Shown here in pieces: positions 46,141-57,295 of a DNA stretch of 64,000 nt (positions are counted from its first letter, which is position 1; the number at the start of each line of letters is the position of its first letter). The stretch spans positions 23,059,515 through 23,123,514 of the forward strand of contig OY997591.1 of assembly GCA_963921825.1 (NCBI GenBank). The letters run 5' to 3'. The notes beneath the pieces were generated by a model. The model did no database searches. It worked only from the letters and a program-made list of their open reading frames with translations, and was not told the DNA's origin. Made by a program: the position numbers and the translations under genes. This stretch comes from Erodium maritimum. Its lineage: Eukaryota > Streptophyta > Magnoliopsida > Geraniales > Geraniaceae.

Positions 46141-47950
46141 AAAGTCATAGATGTCCTTGTGCATATTGGCCAAAAAAAATATTTGCTTGATGCTCTTTGT
46201 AGTAACATTGATACCAGAATGACCACCAATGAGAGATTCATGGAGGCATGACATAATCTTCCTCCTTATACCAGAATCAGAACCCAAATAAACCTTTCTT
46301 ACATACAAAGTTATACCCTGCTGTAGATCATAAGATGGCATTGCCTCCTTGGAGCGGGATAATTCTAAGAGGAGCTTTTGTGCCTCCAAATCATTATCAT
46401 AACTTGAGTAGACCTCAGACATCCAAGCAGGAATTACAGTAGAAATAGGGAAAATATCAACTTCAGGCAACCTGGACAAGGCATCAGCAGCCAAGTTCTC
46501 TTTCCCTTTCTTAAATTTAATTGTATAGTTCAAACCCATACGCTTGGCTAGCCACTTGTGTTGGAAAGAGGTTGTCAATTTCTGCTCCAATAAAAACTTT
46601 AAGATTTGATGATCTGTTTTCAACACCACACTTCCAGAAGCAAAGTAGTGTCTCCATTTCTGAATACAAGTGATAACAGTTAGGAGCTCTTTCTCATATG
46701 TAGACATAGTTGCATGCTTGATACCTAGTGCTTTACTCAAAAAGGAAATAGGCCTCCCTTCTTGCATAAGAACCCCTCCAATTCTTTTGTCACAGACATC
46801 AGCCTCAATAATAAATGGCTGTGTGAAGTCAGGCAACCTTAAAACAGGTGTAGTGCTCATAGCTTCCTTCAGCTTCTCAAAACTGAATTGTGCCTCAGGA
46901 CCCCAATTAAAGCTATTTTTCTTTAATAAGTTTGTCAAAGGTCTTGCTGTAGTCCCATACCCTTGCATAAACCTTCTATAGTATCTTGTCAACCCAAAGA
47001 ATCCTCTCAAGAACTTAAGTGTTTTTGGGGCAGGCCAGTCTCTCATTGCCTGGACCTTTGTAGGATCAGTAGCCACCCCATCAGCAGAGATGATATGCCC
47101 CAGATATTGAATTTGTTTCCTACTAAATTCACACTTGGAAAGCTTTGCAAATAATTGATGGTCCTATAGCCTCTGAAGTACTAATTTGACACGCTCAAGG
47201 TGGTCTTCCCAACTCTTACTATAAATCAAAATGTCATAAAAAAAACAGGACAAACTTTCTGAGGAAGTCATGCAACACCTGGTTCATCAAGGACTGAAAA
47301 GTGGAAGGTGCATTAGTCAAGCCAAATGGCATCACCTTGAATTCGTAGTGCCCCTCATGAGTCTTGAATGATGTTTTAGCCTCCTCACCCTTAGCCAATC
47401 TCACTTGGTGATAACCTGACCTCGAATCAATTTTGGAGAAAAAATTGCACCCAACTAACTCATCCAATAGTTCCTCAATAGTGGGTATTGGGAATTTGTC
47501 CTTCACAGTTTGGTCATTAAATTGTCTAAAGTCTACACACATCCTATAAGATCCCTCCTTCTTCTTGACCAGTAAGATATGAAATGAATAAGGACTAGTA
47601 TTATGTTGTATCACCCCAACCTTCAACATGTCCTGAACTAATGCCTCTAGTACATTCTTATGCTCATATGAGTGTTTGTATGGTCTAATAGAGGGGGGTC
47701 TACTACCAGGTAGGAGAGGTATTTGATGGTCACGGAATCTCCTAGGAGGCAAAGAAGTTGGAGCCTAAAAAACACTAGGAAATTGATCCAACAAGGATTC
47801 TAGTTGGGGCTCTAATTTGATCTCAGTTTTTGTATCACAAGCAATCAAGGTAAATTGTGCCAAATATAAAGACTCACAAGCCATGACTTCATGTCTCACA
47901 GATTGAAAATTAGAGAGAATGCAATTATCAGAAGAAGCTGCTTCCTGCAA
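46117..47950 (-). pseudogene. Outer element: reverse transcriptase, RNase H, start of integrase
   Basis: Reverse transcriptase at 47752-47234: VKKKEGSYRMCVDFRQFNDQ, FFSKIDSRSGYHQVRLA, MPFGLTNAPSTFQSLMNQ. At 47225-47245 the catalytic box is shifted out of frame and reads FFYDILIYS where FFDDILIYS is expected. A further stop lies before 47076-46117, which carries RNase H (FIIEADVCDKRIGGVLMQ, YEKELLTVITCIQKWRHY) and the zinc-binding start of integrase (HESLIGGHSGINVTTKS ... CDVC). Confidence 0.9.
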
Positions 47951-47962
47951 TGTGACCTTTTT

Positions 47963-48412
47963 CTACCCCATAGAAATAGTGATAGATCTTGCACCATAGT
48001 CCAACTCAAGGGGACTCACAGTTTGGAGCCAATCTACTCCCAAAACCATGTGAAAACCCCCCAATGGCATAACCAAGAACTCCCAAACCAAGGTCAGATC
48101 ATGTAGAACCCAAGAGATTTTTTCAACTACAGTGCATTGCTGAACCTGGCCATTGCCCATTTTAACCAATACTTTAGGGCCAACAAATACAGATAAACCC
48201 AACATAGATGCAGTAGCTTGATCCATAAAGGATCTAGTGGCTCCAATGTCCACTCGGATGGAAATAGTAGTGGTGAGGATGCTACCATTAAGTCTTATAG
48301 ACTTTGCTTGGTTTATATGCACCATGTGACCAAAAAATTCATGGGACATAAGACATAGTTCAGGTTGAAGTAGTTCCTCGATAGAGGGTTCTTCAGGACC
48401 CAATTGGATCAA
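47963..48412 (-). pseudogene. Outer element: protease region
   Basis: Reads SIRVDIGATRSFMDQATASM where the usual motif is DSGATHNFI, so the active-site triad is altered (DIGA). Later, FHMVLGVDWLQTVSPLELDY is the conserved flap-side segment. A stop separates it from reverse transcriptase. Confidence 0.82.
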
Positions 48413-48439
48413 TTCAGGGTCCCCATATTCAGTAATAAT

Positions 48440-49813
48440 CTAGTACAGTCTGTGCTTGTTTGGACAGACATGGTCTTTAGTATATTTAGTTGGACATGTA
48501 TAGCAAAGACCTCTCCTCTTTTGCTCATCAAAAATCTGAGGATGAACTTTGGTAAATGGAACAATAGAAGATGAATGTCTAGGGTGTTGGTGCTGCAATT
48601 GTTGTGGAGCTTGTTGGGGCCTTGGTCTGTAATTAGATTGACCATAGGAAGAAATTCTAGGGATAAATGCCTTGACTTTGATCCTGTGCTCCTCCTTTTT
48701 TGCTAGGTGCATAGCTTGAGACAAGGTTTCAGGATCATACATCAAAACCTCTACCTCTAACTTGGGATTCAACCCAGCCACGTAATTTGAGACAAAATAG
48801 GCTTCAGAATAATGGGGGTCCTTACTCAGCACCAGGAACCTTAATTCCTCAAACTTATCATCTTAATCAGTCAATGATCCCTCTTGCTTCAACTTTTTGA
48901 ACTCACTCTCCACATCTGAATGGCCACCTCTTCATACTTCAATGATAAATCCTGACAGAACCTCTCCCAAGGTATGATTCCTCTACCAAAGGAATATTCA
49001 GCATACCAGTATTCAGTTGCACCAATCGTATGCAATGAAGCCACCCTCACTTTGTATTCCTCGGGAATGGAACAGTATTGGAAATAAACATTGCACTTCC
49101 TTATCCAGTGTTTCACACCCTTGCTATCAAATAAAGGAAAAACCAAGTTGGGGGTTTTGAAGGTCAGATCATTCAACTTATTTTGTGGGTAACCCTGCAT
49201 CATCTGAGGTGGTTGTGGGCTTGGAAATGACTAAAACCCATCATCTGAGGAAAGAATCCCATATAAGGGTTGGGAAAAAAATTTGGGGGCCTGGGTAAGC
49301 TGTCTGAGGGAAAGGAACAGTGAATCCGTGGTTATTTTGTTGTTGTTAGTGTGGGTTTTGCATCAGGTTTGGGTGTTGTGGATGTTGGGTGTTTTGTGGT
49401 GGTTGGATGTTTTGTGGTAAGGATGGTGAAGTGGTAAACATAGGAACTGAGCAATTTTGTTGGTGTTGAGGGTTTGTGACCCAGGAAGAAACATCAGATT
49501 GTGGATTCACCCTAGGTTTGTGTGGGGATTGTGGATCTGGGGGTTGTATTTGATGTGGGGAATATGTAAGGCACTAATGTGTTATAGGAATGGGTGGATT
49601 GATTACCTTTGGACCCATAGAGCTCGAAGGATCTCTGGGTTGCTGGGTTTGATCTTTCTCACGCATCAGCATGGCTAGCTGTTGCTTCATTTTGTGCATC
49701 TCGTCCAAGCGTGTTCTCAGGGCATCATTCGCAGCTTTCAGCTCTGAATTCTCTGCTCTGAGCTCCGACGAACTGATATCTGATTCTTGCTCCATTTTAG
49801 TTGTTACAGCCAT
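48440..49813 (-). pseudogene. Outer element: gag
   Basis: The ATG at 49813-49811 begins MAVTTKMEQESD, followed by a heptad-like stretch (ELRAENSELKAANDALRTRL) likely to form a coiled coil. A proline/glutamine-rich linker with stops follows (49200-49570). The capsid core is at 49203-48889 (FPLFDSKGVKHWIRKCNVYF) and the zinc knuckle CYTCPTKYTKDHVC is at about 48485. Frameshifts and stops break it in several places. Confidence 0.82.
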
Positions 49814-49837
49814 CACAGGTTGCGGGATTTGAGGCTC

Positions 49838-50239
49838 TGATACCTCAAGTTGTAACTGAAGCTTAAGTATTTAGAAATGAGACCGGGAAAGGAAGAATTT
49901 GGTTCGATCGAGCTAAGAAAGGTTACAAATTGTTCTGAAGAAATGAAGAACAACGAAATGAAAACCTAACTTAACCAAATACAAGATAATACCAAATCAT
50001 AGATAAGATTGAAAGGAAGGACATAGCAGCCTTTTGTATCGTGCATTCGATCCGCTTCTGACGCTGGAAGAGGACCACAATGTTGCGTGACTCCCACGCA
50101 ACGCAGAACTAAGCCATAGGAAGACGATGCACGTGCTAGACACGCAAGGCTCGCCACGTGAAACGCACCGTTTAATTAAAAGGGAAGAAGACTAATTTAA
50201 CGACTTTGTCGTTTGCTTCAGATGCAAGCAATCATGACA
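49838..50239 (-). repeat. 5' LTR of the outer chromovirus
   Basis: On the minus strand it starts TGTCATGATTGC at 50239 and ends GGTATCA at 49838, next to GAGCCTC; together these form the Met-tRNA primer site, which overlaps the LTR end. CTCTG follows at 50240-50244. The exact inner end may be off by a few bases because the two LTRs differ there. Confidence 0.85.
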
Positions 50240-51970
50240 CTCTGTCGATTGTCAGGGGTTAATGATCAGAGCGCTACACTCTTTTTCCTACTCAGATATT
50301 GTTTTTGCTACTTCTTTCGTGATACGACATACAAGACAGTGAACGTGATTTTCCTTTATTTTACAAAGACGGGCCTGGTCCGGTCAGTCCCAGTTAACTT
50401 GGGCTTCACCTGACCCACTTCACTCAACTGGCCTGGTTATGAACCTGAATTGTCGACTCGGTCTCTCACTCGTCTATGCTTCTCACTTCTCAGAGCCGAC
50501 GGAAATGGCGCGTACGGCGGGGACTCGGTTTCCTCTCTGCTCGTGTGTTCAATTGCTTTCCCTGGGTGCTGCGAAGGACGGTAATGGTAAGCCAAAGTAT
50601 GAATCGATCTCCGTTTCCTCTCTGCTCGAGTCTTCAATTTGTTCCCTGTGGTTCTATGAAGGACGATAATGGTGAGCCAAAATATGATTCGATTCTTCAA
50701 GAGATTCCGTTTTTGTGCAATTTAGTCTCAAATTCAGATTACTTATTGCATGAACATGATAAAATTTCCAATCGGGTTATAAATATTGGGTTGAATCGAG
50801 AAGTTCAATTCAGAGTGACTTCTGTCTCTCTCTTTTTTCTGTTTTTATTCCATACGAGTCTAATCCTTTGACCGGTTATATTAGGCACGTATGAGTACTG
50901 TTTTGCTTCTAGGAATTTCTCCCGGAAACAACACTTATTGGTCTTTTATTTTTATATTATACTATTCTGAGTTATTTTTTCACGTCTTAACTGTATAATA
51001 ATTTATTTTTTATATTCTATTGGTGTTAATTTTTACAAATTGTGTTGAGATGTGGAAAAAAATATCAGAATAGTAGAATGTGAAAATGAAAATCAAAGAA
51101 CCGTTATTTGTTATTTCTATAACTTCATATATGTGAGATGTGAAATTGGTCTAGCTTTGACTCTGAGTACCAAAATGGACTTTATGCAGAGTGTGAATTG
51201 CATATTAGCAGTTGCGTATGATAGCAATATTTTGGAAGTGTTTAGACAGGAAATCTGAAGATGAAACAACTTACTTGGACTAGTTACTGTCATCCATGGT
51301 TGTTGTCATATTGTTTGAAGGTTTCTCGAGATTTGTAGCTTTCGGTTGCACTAACTTCTAAAGTTTATCGATTTGTTTAGTGCGAGAATCTTATCATGAA
51401 CATTAAATAAAGGGTGTGATTGGAGGTTGAAGTTAGACTCCCTTGTAAATGACAAAACTTTGGGGTTGAAAAGGTCCACAAAGTGAACTCAGACCCTAAT
51501 GGCAAATAAACAACAATTTTTGTGGACTGACAAGATCCACAATCAAAGATCTCAGTCCCCTTCTTGGCCTTGCTGATAGAAATAGGTGTGAATTATTATT
51601 ACACCACTGCTTCAGCACCAAGATTACATTTTGGTGGAAACTTATCACTGGTCGAGCTGGTGACAAACGGTGTTTAACTTTCTTCTTTACTGTGAAGCAC
51701 ATAGCTGATTAGCTTCCAGCTGCCCCTTTTTATAATCTTTTGTAGAGAACCAATAGATTATTAGTCAATGCTGGCACATCAGGTTTGAACGTGATACTGA
51801 TAACAAAAATAAAGGGGGTAGACCAAACCACATATGACTACAACTCATCCCTCTAGCTGGTATTTCTTATAGAAGCAAGTTCTGATGTGCCATTGAACTT
51901 CTACTTTATCATGGTCATCACATTCAGAGTATACTGATCAAAGCATTGTCAGAGCTGCTGCAGGACAGAA
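50240..51970. other. Upstream region of the resistance gene
   Basis: It contains an 85 bp tandem duplication at 50527-50696 (listed separately), an AT-rich stretch near 50930-51040, and an unrecognised plus-strand frame at 51052-51258. The last 200 bp before the ATG (TTTTTATAATC near 51729, CTGCTGCAG at 51955) could hold a promoter and an untranslated-exon acceptor. None of this is certain. Confidence 0.4.
50527..50696 (+). repeat. 85 bp tandem duplication, possible duplicated exon
   Basis: Two copies share TTTCCTCTCTGCTCG (at 50529 and 50614), GAAGGACG and TAATGGT(A/G)AGCCAAA, with about 80% matching bases by eye. Each has a donor-like GGTAAG or GGTGAG. The second copy runs into a frame reading MKDDNGEPKYDSILQEIPF to about 50869. 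I do not recognise the product. Confidence 0.45.
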
Positions 51971-54793
51971 ATGGCTGAAACTGCAGTTTCCTCGGTGATT
52001 GACAGACTGATTTCGTTGCTGACTGAAGAAGTGAAGCTGCTAAGAGGTGTCCATAAGGAAGTTGCAGCTATCAAAGAAGAGTTGGAGAGCATTCGGTCGT
52101 TTCTGAAGGATGCCGACACAAGGGCGGAGAAAGAAGAAGCCAACAGCAGTCTAAAAACTTGGGTGAAACAAGTAAGAGATGCAGCTTACCGAATAGAAGA
52201 TGTCATTGATGAGTACCTGCTTCATATGTCCCATGGCAAGTCAGGATTCACCAGTTTCCTCAAGAAAATTGTTTGCTTTGTTGAGAACATAAAACCAAGA
52301 TACAAGATAGCATCGGAGGTTCAAGACATCAAGTCATCGATCCAGGGAATCAAGGAAAGGAGTGAAAGATATGATTTCAGTTCCTTTGATCAAGCATCAT
52401 CAAGCAACATGAAGAGCCTGACATGGCACAACCCTCGAGTGGCTTCCCTTTTCCTCAAGGAAGATGAGGTTGTGGGTCTTGGATCTACGAAAAAGCAAGT
52501 TTTAGGATGGCTGGTGGAGGGAGCTTCTCGTCCTAGTGTGATCTCAGTGGTGGGTATGGGAGGACTTGGGAAGACTACCCTTGCCAAGGTAGTTTATGAC
52601 AATGATAAGGTGAATGAGCACTTCGAATGCAAAGCTTGGTGCACGGTATCTCAATCATACAAGAAGGAAGAGCTGCTGAGGAAGGTGATTATGCAGTTTT
52701 GTCAAGCGAGGAAGGAATCGCCCCCTGATGGAATCGACACCATGGAAGAGGTCTCGCTGATCACCAAGCTAAGGGAGTACCTGCAGCAAAAGAGGTACTT
52801 AGTTGTTTTTGATGATGTTTGGAAAATAGACTTCTGGGGAGATATAGAACATGCTTTACTTGACAACAACATAGGAAGCCGGATAATCATAACGACTAGG
52901 ATTAAGGATGTTGCTAGTTTCTGCAAGAAATCATCCCTAGTTCTACTCCATGAGTTGCAACCTCTATCTCCAGACCATGCTTGGAAACTCTTCTGTAAAA
53001 AAGCATTCCAATTCGACCACCAAGGTCATTGTCCTCCAGAGTTGAAGACCTTGTCATTAGCAGTTGTTGAGAAATGTAGAGGGTTGCCACTAGCAATTGT
53101 GACTATTGGGGGTCTTTTGTCGACCAAAGATAAGGTCGTCTTGGAGTGGAAAAAGTTGCATGACAGCCTTGGTTCCGAGTTTTCCTCCAATCCTCATCTA
53201 ACCGATGTTTCCAAGATCCTCTCCCTCAGTTATCTTGATCTTCCTTACCATCTCAAACCTTGCTTCTTGTACTTCAGCCTTTTCCCTGAGGATTATTCTA
53301 TTAGTCGCCCTAGACTATTTGCGCAGTGGATCGCCGAGGGTTTTGTCAAGAAACAGAACGGTAAAATATCTGAACAAGTTGCAGAAGAGTACTTAACCGA
53401 GCTAGTGAATAGAAACTTGGTTGAAGTGCATTGGGGACAGTTCAATGGGGTAAACAAAAGATGCAAGATCCATGACATGATGAGGGAGATAATCCTATCA
53501 CGGATAACAGACTTAAGTTTCTCTCATGTCTTGGAAGAAAACGATACAAGTTTTGACAGAAAAACTAGGCGTCTGGCGATCTATGGCAATGCAGATAAGG
53601 TTCTTGACACTGTGGAGAGCTCGAGGGTTCGCTCTATTGTCCTTTTTAAGGCTAATGAGAACATCTCCAGATCATTTATGGTTAAAATGTTTGAAAGTTT
53701 CAAACTCTTGAAACTTTTGGATGTTGAGGGTGCTCCTTTGGATAATCTTCCAGAAGAAGTTGGGAATTTGTTCCATTTAAGGTACTTGAGTGTGAGCGAC
53801 ACCAAGTTGAAAAAGCTTCCAAGATCCATAGGCAAGCTATGCAACCTGGAGACGTTGAATGTGACAGGCACTCTCATTCGTGAAATCCCAGTTGAGGTCA
53901 ACAAGCTTTATAAGTTGCGCAACCTTCTAGCCAAGTACCTCGACGTTGGCTCCAATGTATGTTCATCCAGAGGTGTGAGGATACATCAGGGAGTTGGCTG
54001 TTTGGAGAAGTTGAGGACATTGCTATCAGTGGATGCGAATCAAGGCGTTGGTATAGTGAAAGAGTTAGAGAATTTGAGGGAATTGAATGTGTTAGGCATT
54101 TACAATCTGTCACAAGAAGATGGTAGAGCTCTCTGTGCCTCTGTTGACAAGATGAGCTGCCTCGTGTCCTTGGAAGTAGTTTCAGCAGATGGAGGCAATG
54201 CCATTCTCGACTTGCAGTTCATTTCTTCTCCGCCCCAACTCAGGGATCTCTTCTTGAGAGGTCATTTGGAGAAGCTTCCCTCTTGGATCATGAAGCTCGA
54301 AAACCTTGTCACAATAGGCTTGTTCGGGTCAAGGTTAGGGGCTGATCCACTGAAAGCCCTTCAGGTTTTGCCAAACTTGATGAATGTTTATTTCTGCGAG
54401 GACTACTGTGGGGAGCAACTTCACATTGAGGCAGGAGGTTTTCGTCATCTCAAGCTCCTGAGTCTCAGGAAGTTACATGGGTTGACTTCAGTGGTGATAG
54501 ACAAAGGGGCTGCACCATCTCTGGAGGAGCTGCAGATTGGTCCTAGCCCGCTACTTAAGGAAGTTCCCGCTGGTATTCAGCACCTCAAAAACCTTAAAAC
54601 GCTCGTGTTCTATGACATGCCAAGAGACTTTGCTCTGAGGATGATGTCGGATGATGAAGGCCAAGATTATTGCAAAGTGAAGCATATCCCAACAGTCCTC
54701 TTCAGTTATAGGACTCACCAAGATCGACAAGAAACCTTCAAGCTTGGTGATCCTAATTTGCTGAAGCACTTGGACGATGGACTCAAGCTTTAA
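51971..54793 (+). CDS. RPM1-type CC-NB-LRR disease resistance protein, intact and intronless
   Basis: The protein has 940 residues, the usual size for RPM1-like receptors. An N-terminal coiled-coil (Rx_N) domain spans about 1-150 with the EDVID motif (RIEDVIDEY, 74-82). The NB-ARC domain has the P-loop GMGGLGKTT (195-203), kinase-2 LVVFDDVW (277-284), RNBS-B GSRIIITTR (302-310), GLPLA (371-375), RNBS-D CFLYFSLFPED (431-441), and IHDMMREI (499-506) at the MHD position, where Ile replaces the usual Met/Val. About ten leucine-rich repeats follow (about 560-910). Such proteins act inside the cell, usually near the plasma membrane, to detect pathogen effectors or changes in host proteins such as RIN4. 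The start at 51971 is the first ATG, with A at -3. The gene lies between an old LTR element and a LINE but is undamaged. The effector it detects cannot be told. Confidence 0.95.
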   Translation: MAETAVSSVIDRLISLLTEEVKLLRGVHKEVAAIKEELESIRSFLKDADTRAEKEEANSSLKTWVKQVRDAAYRIEDVIDEYLLHMSHGKSGFTSFLKKIVCFVENIKPRYKIASEVQDIKSSIQGIKERSERYDFSSFDQASSSNMKSLTWHNPRVASLFLKEDEVVGLGSTKKQVLGWLVEGASRPSVISVVGMGGLGKTTLAKVVYDNDKVNEHFECKAWCTVSQSYKKEELLRKVIMQFCQARKESPPDGIDTMEEVSLITKLREYLQQKRYLVVFDDVWKIDFWGDIEHALLDNNIGSRIIITTRIKDVASFCKKSSLVLLHELQPLSPDHAWKLFCKKAFQFDHQGHCPPELKTLSLAVVEKCRGLPLAIVTIGGLLSTKDKVVLEWKKLHDSLGSEFSSNPHLTDVSKILSLSYLDLPYHLKPCFLYFSLFPEDYSISRPRLFAQWIAEGFVKKQNGKISEQVAEEYLTELVNRNLVEVHWGQFNGVNKRCKIHDMMREIILSRITDLSFSHVLEENDTSFDRKTRRLAIYGNADKVLDTVESSRVRSIVLFKANENISRSFMVKMFESFKLLKLLDVEGAPLDNLPEEVGNLFHLRYLSVSDTKLKKLPRSIGKLCNLETLNVTGTLIREIPVEVNKLYKLRNLLAKYLDVGSNVCSSRGVRIHQGVGCLEKLRTLLSVDANQGVGIVKELENLRELNVLGIYNLSQEDGRALCASVDKMSCLVSLEVVSADGGNAILDLQFISSPPQLRDLFLRGHLEKLPSWIMKLENLVTIGLFGSRLGADPLKALQVLPNLMNVYFCEDYCGEQLHIEAGGFRHLKLLSLRKLHGLTSVVIDKGAAPSLEELQIGPSPLLKEVPAGIQHLKNLKTLVFYDMPRDFALRMMSDDEGQDYCKVKHIPTVLFSYRTHQDRQETFKLGDPNLLKHLDDGLKL

Positions 54794-56465
54794 CAATGCC
54801 ACAGGTACACTCACATAAGCTCTTTAAAATTTGTTAGAATCCTATGATTTTCTATGTAATATATGTTTGGACAATAGCTAGTTCAATGGTTTTGTGCTAA
54901 CAAGAACATTATACCTCTCTGCTATAATGTTTTTCTCTTATGATTCTGACAGACAGTTTTGCTCATTGTAGGTAGCTAATCCTCAAGAAGTATTGGTGTC
55001 AAACAATATCTGAAAGTCGAACTCCATTTCTTTCCTCTTATTTTTTGATCAGCTGTTCTAGGTGTCATTTGTGTACACTGATAATCAAACTGTAGACCTC
55101 GCTTATGTAGCAGCATGCTCTTTACAACTTGACCCAACTCATGCTCTGGTGGAGCTCCATTTCTTTCTGAATCCTTGTAACTGACATTGGTTTATGTTCT
55201 ATCTGATGTTTTGATTCCGATGAAACCATCTTTTGTCAACTAAGATGCCAAAGTGGGTTTCTTGACTTGACTCCTACAAAAATAAAACCCAGAATCTTCT
55301 CTTAATTCAGCAATTTGTCACATGATCACCATATGAAGAATAATAATTCTTGTGAAGGTTTTGAATGTACTGTGTAGCTGATGGTTTTGACCCTTTTTGA
55401 GATTCTTGCCTGTTAGAGCATCCACAACGCTCTCCGCCGGTAGTCGGCGGGATGATTAAAATATAATTTTTGAGTTTTATCGTCAGTTCACCATCAGCTC
55501 CAATAGTCACTACCCTACAATGCTAGGTGGTAAAGAGTTGATGATAAGTGCCTTTTTTTCTTCACAATTTTGCTCAACGACGTTGAGAACATCGCCAGCG
55601 TGCTCCCTGTCAAGTCAAAAATATCTCTTGCAAATATATGCATTTCCCAATGTTGAAAAAGATAGAAGCACAAAAATTAAGTAGCAGCATTTCTGAATTT
55701 TAATTTGGATTGTGAAGTGCAAAATTAGACTAAAAGTTGGTGGGAGCCGGCCAAAAAGGACAAGCCCTCCAAAAATAGGCGTATGCCGTTTGATGCAACG
55801 CGAACACGGTATTCTTTAGTAAAAGGCGAAAGAATAGTTCGCTGTGCTCGCATTGCACGGCTGCGTGATCGAACTGTAGCAGCAATTCTCTTCATATAAA
55901 GGCGGGTTTAGTTTCTGCTTCTGTCTGTGGACGATGTGGGACTCTAACTAACTTTACAATAATTAATGCCTAGGCTCCAAGTTGATCCTAGTCAAAGTAG
56001 TGGCCAATATAAGTTGAAGTTGGTATTAAAGTCAGATCAGTCACTTCCGACCAGAGTTCTTATATTATTTGGTGATCCATTCTTGATATATTTCTTCTCA
56101 AACTGTTAATTGTATATTGTTATTGATGGTTTAATTTTAACCCTCACATTAAAGATCTAAACATTTGACAACTAAGCAATATATCAATTACACATTTACG
56201 GGGAAATCCATTCCAAGCCAGTGTCTCGCTGCACTGTGAGTTAAAGTTCGCAAATCAATACACCATACACACCCTGCAGAACATCTATACCGTGAGTTGA
56301 AATTATAGGGATTTGATCGATAAATCCATCCAAACCGTAGATCAAAATATACTTTATCCGACAACATAATGTTGCATTCAGTAAGTTAATTGAAGAATAA
56401 CAACTCGTCATCGAATTTAGTCTAACAATGTTTTGGTTATCATTCACCCCATTTTAATATCTTTT
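54794..56465. other. Downstream region of the resistance gene
   Basis: The 3' UTR may contain an intron: CACAG|GTACAC at about 54805 and CATTGTAG|GTAGC at about 54971. At 55415-55450 GAGCATCCACAACGCTCTC resembles the terminal word of common plant MITEs, but the other end was not found. The rest is unremarkable AT-rich DNA ending at the LINE target duplication. Confidence 0.4.
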
Positions 56466-56484
56466 ATTTCTTCCCTCACATTTT

Positions 56485-57295
56485 TTTTTGATCAGCAAAG
56501 CATATATTTAAATTGAAACCTCCTTTGAGGTGAAAGGAGGAGTTACAACAGATTGCTCTAAAATTCCCAAAAGCTCAAAGATAGGCGCAGCTATCTGATA
56601 AGAGCCAACAACTAAACAAAACTTAACAAACAACCACCAAATAAAACTTAAGGTCAGCAAAGTGAATGCAAGATCACAAGGAACCGGATTTACTTACAGG
56701 AAACTAAAGGGTAATAAACTGCCAAAATTCAAAATCAGTAAGGGTAACTTGGGGCGCACGCTTTCAGGATTGAAACTTGAGGCTCAAGTTTTTCAAAGGA
56801 AACTTGACTTCCTTGCTATCCACGCCAAGCATTCGAACCTTCAGATCTTCATCAATTGGAGAACCAGGCTATCCACACCAAGCAATAGAACCTTCAGATC
56901 TTCATCAATTTGAAGAACAAAATGCCAAGCTGCAGCAGGAGGAGGAGGGTAATGTCACTCCACAGCTGCAGAACACTTCCATTGCTGCAAATATTTGTTA
57001 AGAAGTAAGTAGAGAACAGATTGCTGCAACGAGAAAAATTTGCAAGTGAAGCAAAGAACCAAAACAAAGCCAGAACAAGCCAAACTCCCATGGAAAGGAG
57101 CCAAAGGAGATGACTGACCTCTCAACCTAAGGACCTACCCACACACAAGAGACAGTAACATAAGGAATAACCTACACACCACAACAGTCAAGGACCCCCA
57201 ACTTGAAGACCAAAGCAACACCTCACCAGCTCACTACTCACCTATGACCTAACCAAAAAACCTCCCATACCACCAACCCATCCCCATACCACAGA
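56485..57295 (-). other. 3' UTR of the LINE
   Basis: No coding. It contains a tandem duplication of about 53 bp: AACCTTCAGATCTTCATCAA at 56838 and again at 56891, with CCAAGCA just before each. The poly(A) is at the left edge. Confidence 0.7.

Larger units (their letters stand above)
26449..50239 (-). mobile_element. Outer chromovirus-type Ty3/gypsy retrotransposon (host of the nested tower)
   Basis: Both LTRs (26449-26854 and 49838-50239) and the 5 bp duplication CTCTG (26444-26448, 50240-50244) are present. Removing the insertions leaves about 5.7 kb in the order gag, protease, reverse transcriptase, RNase H, integrase, chromodomain. Its integrase is split by the solo LTR (27390-30040) and by the Athila-like element (about 30232-45740). 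The two LTRs differ at about 8 of the first 87 aligned bases, more than those of element D, which fits an older insertion. Short LTRs and small size suggest a Reina-like member; that is inference. Confidence 0.9.

Noticed and set aside
51949-54814. Several minus-strand frames over the resistance gene
   Set aside because: They mirror the codons of the intact plus-strand gene and have no recognisable domains.
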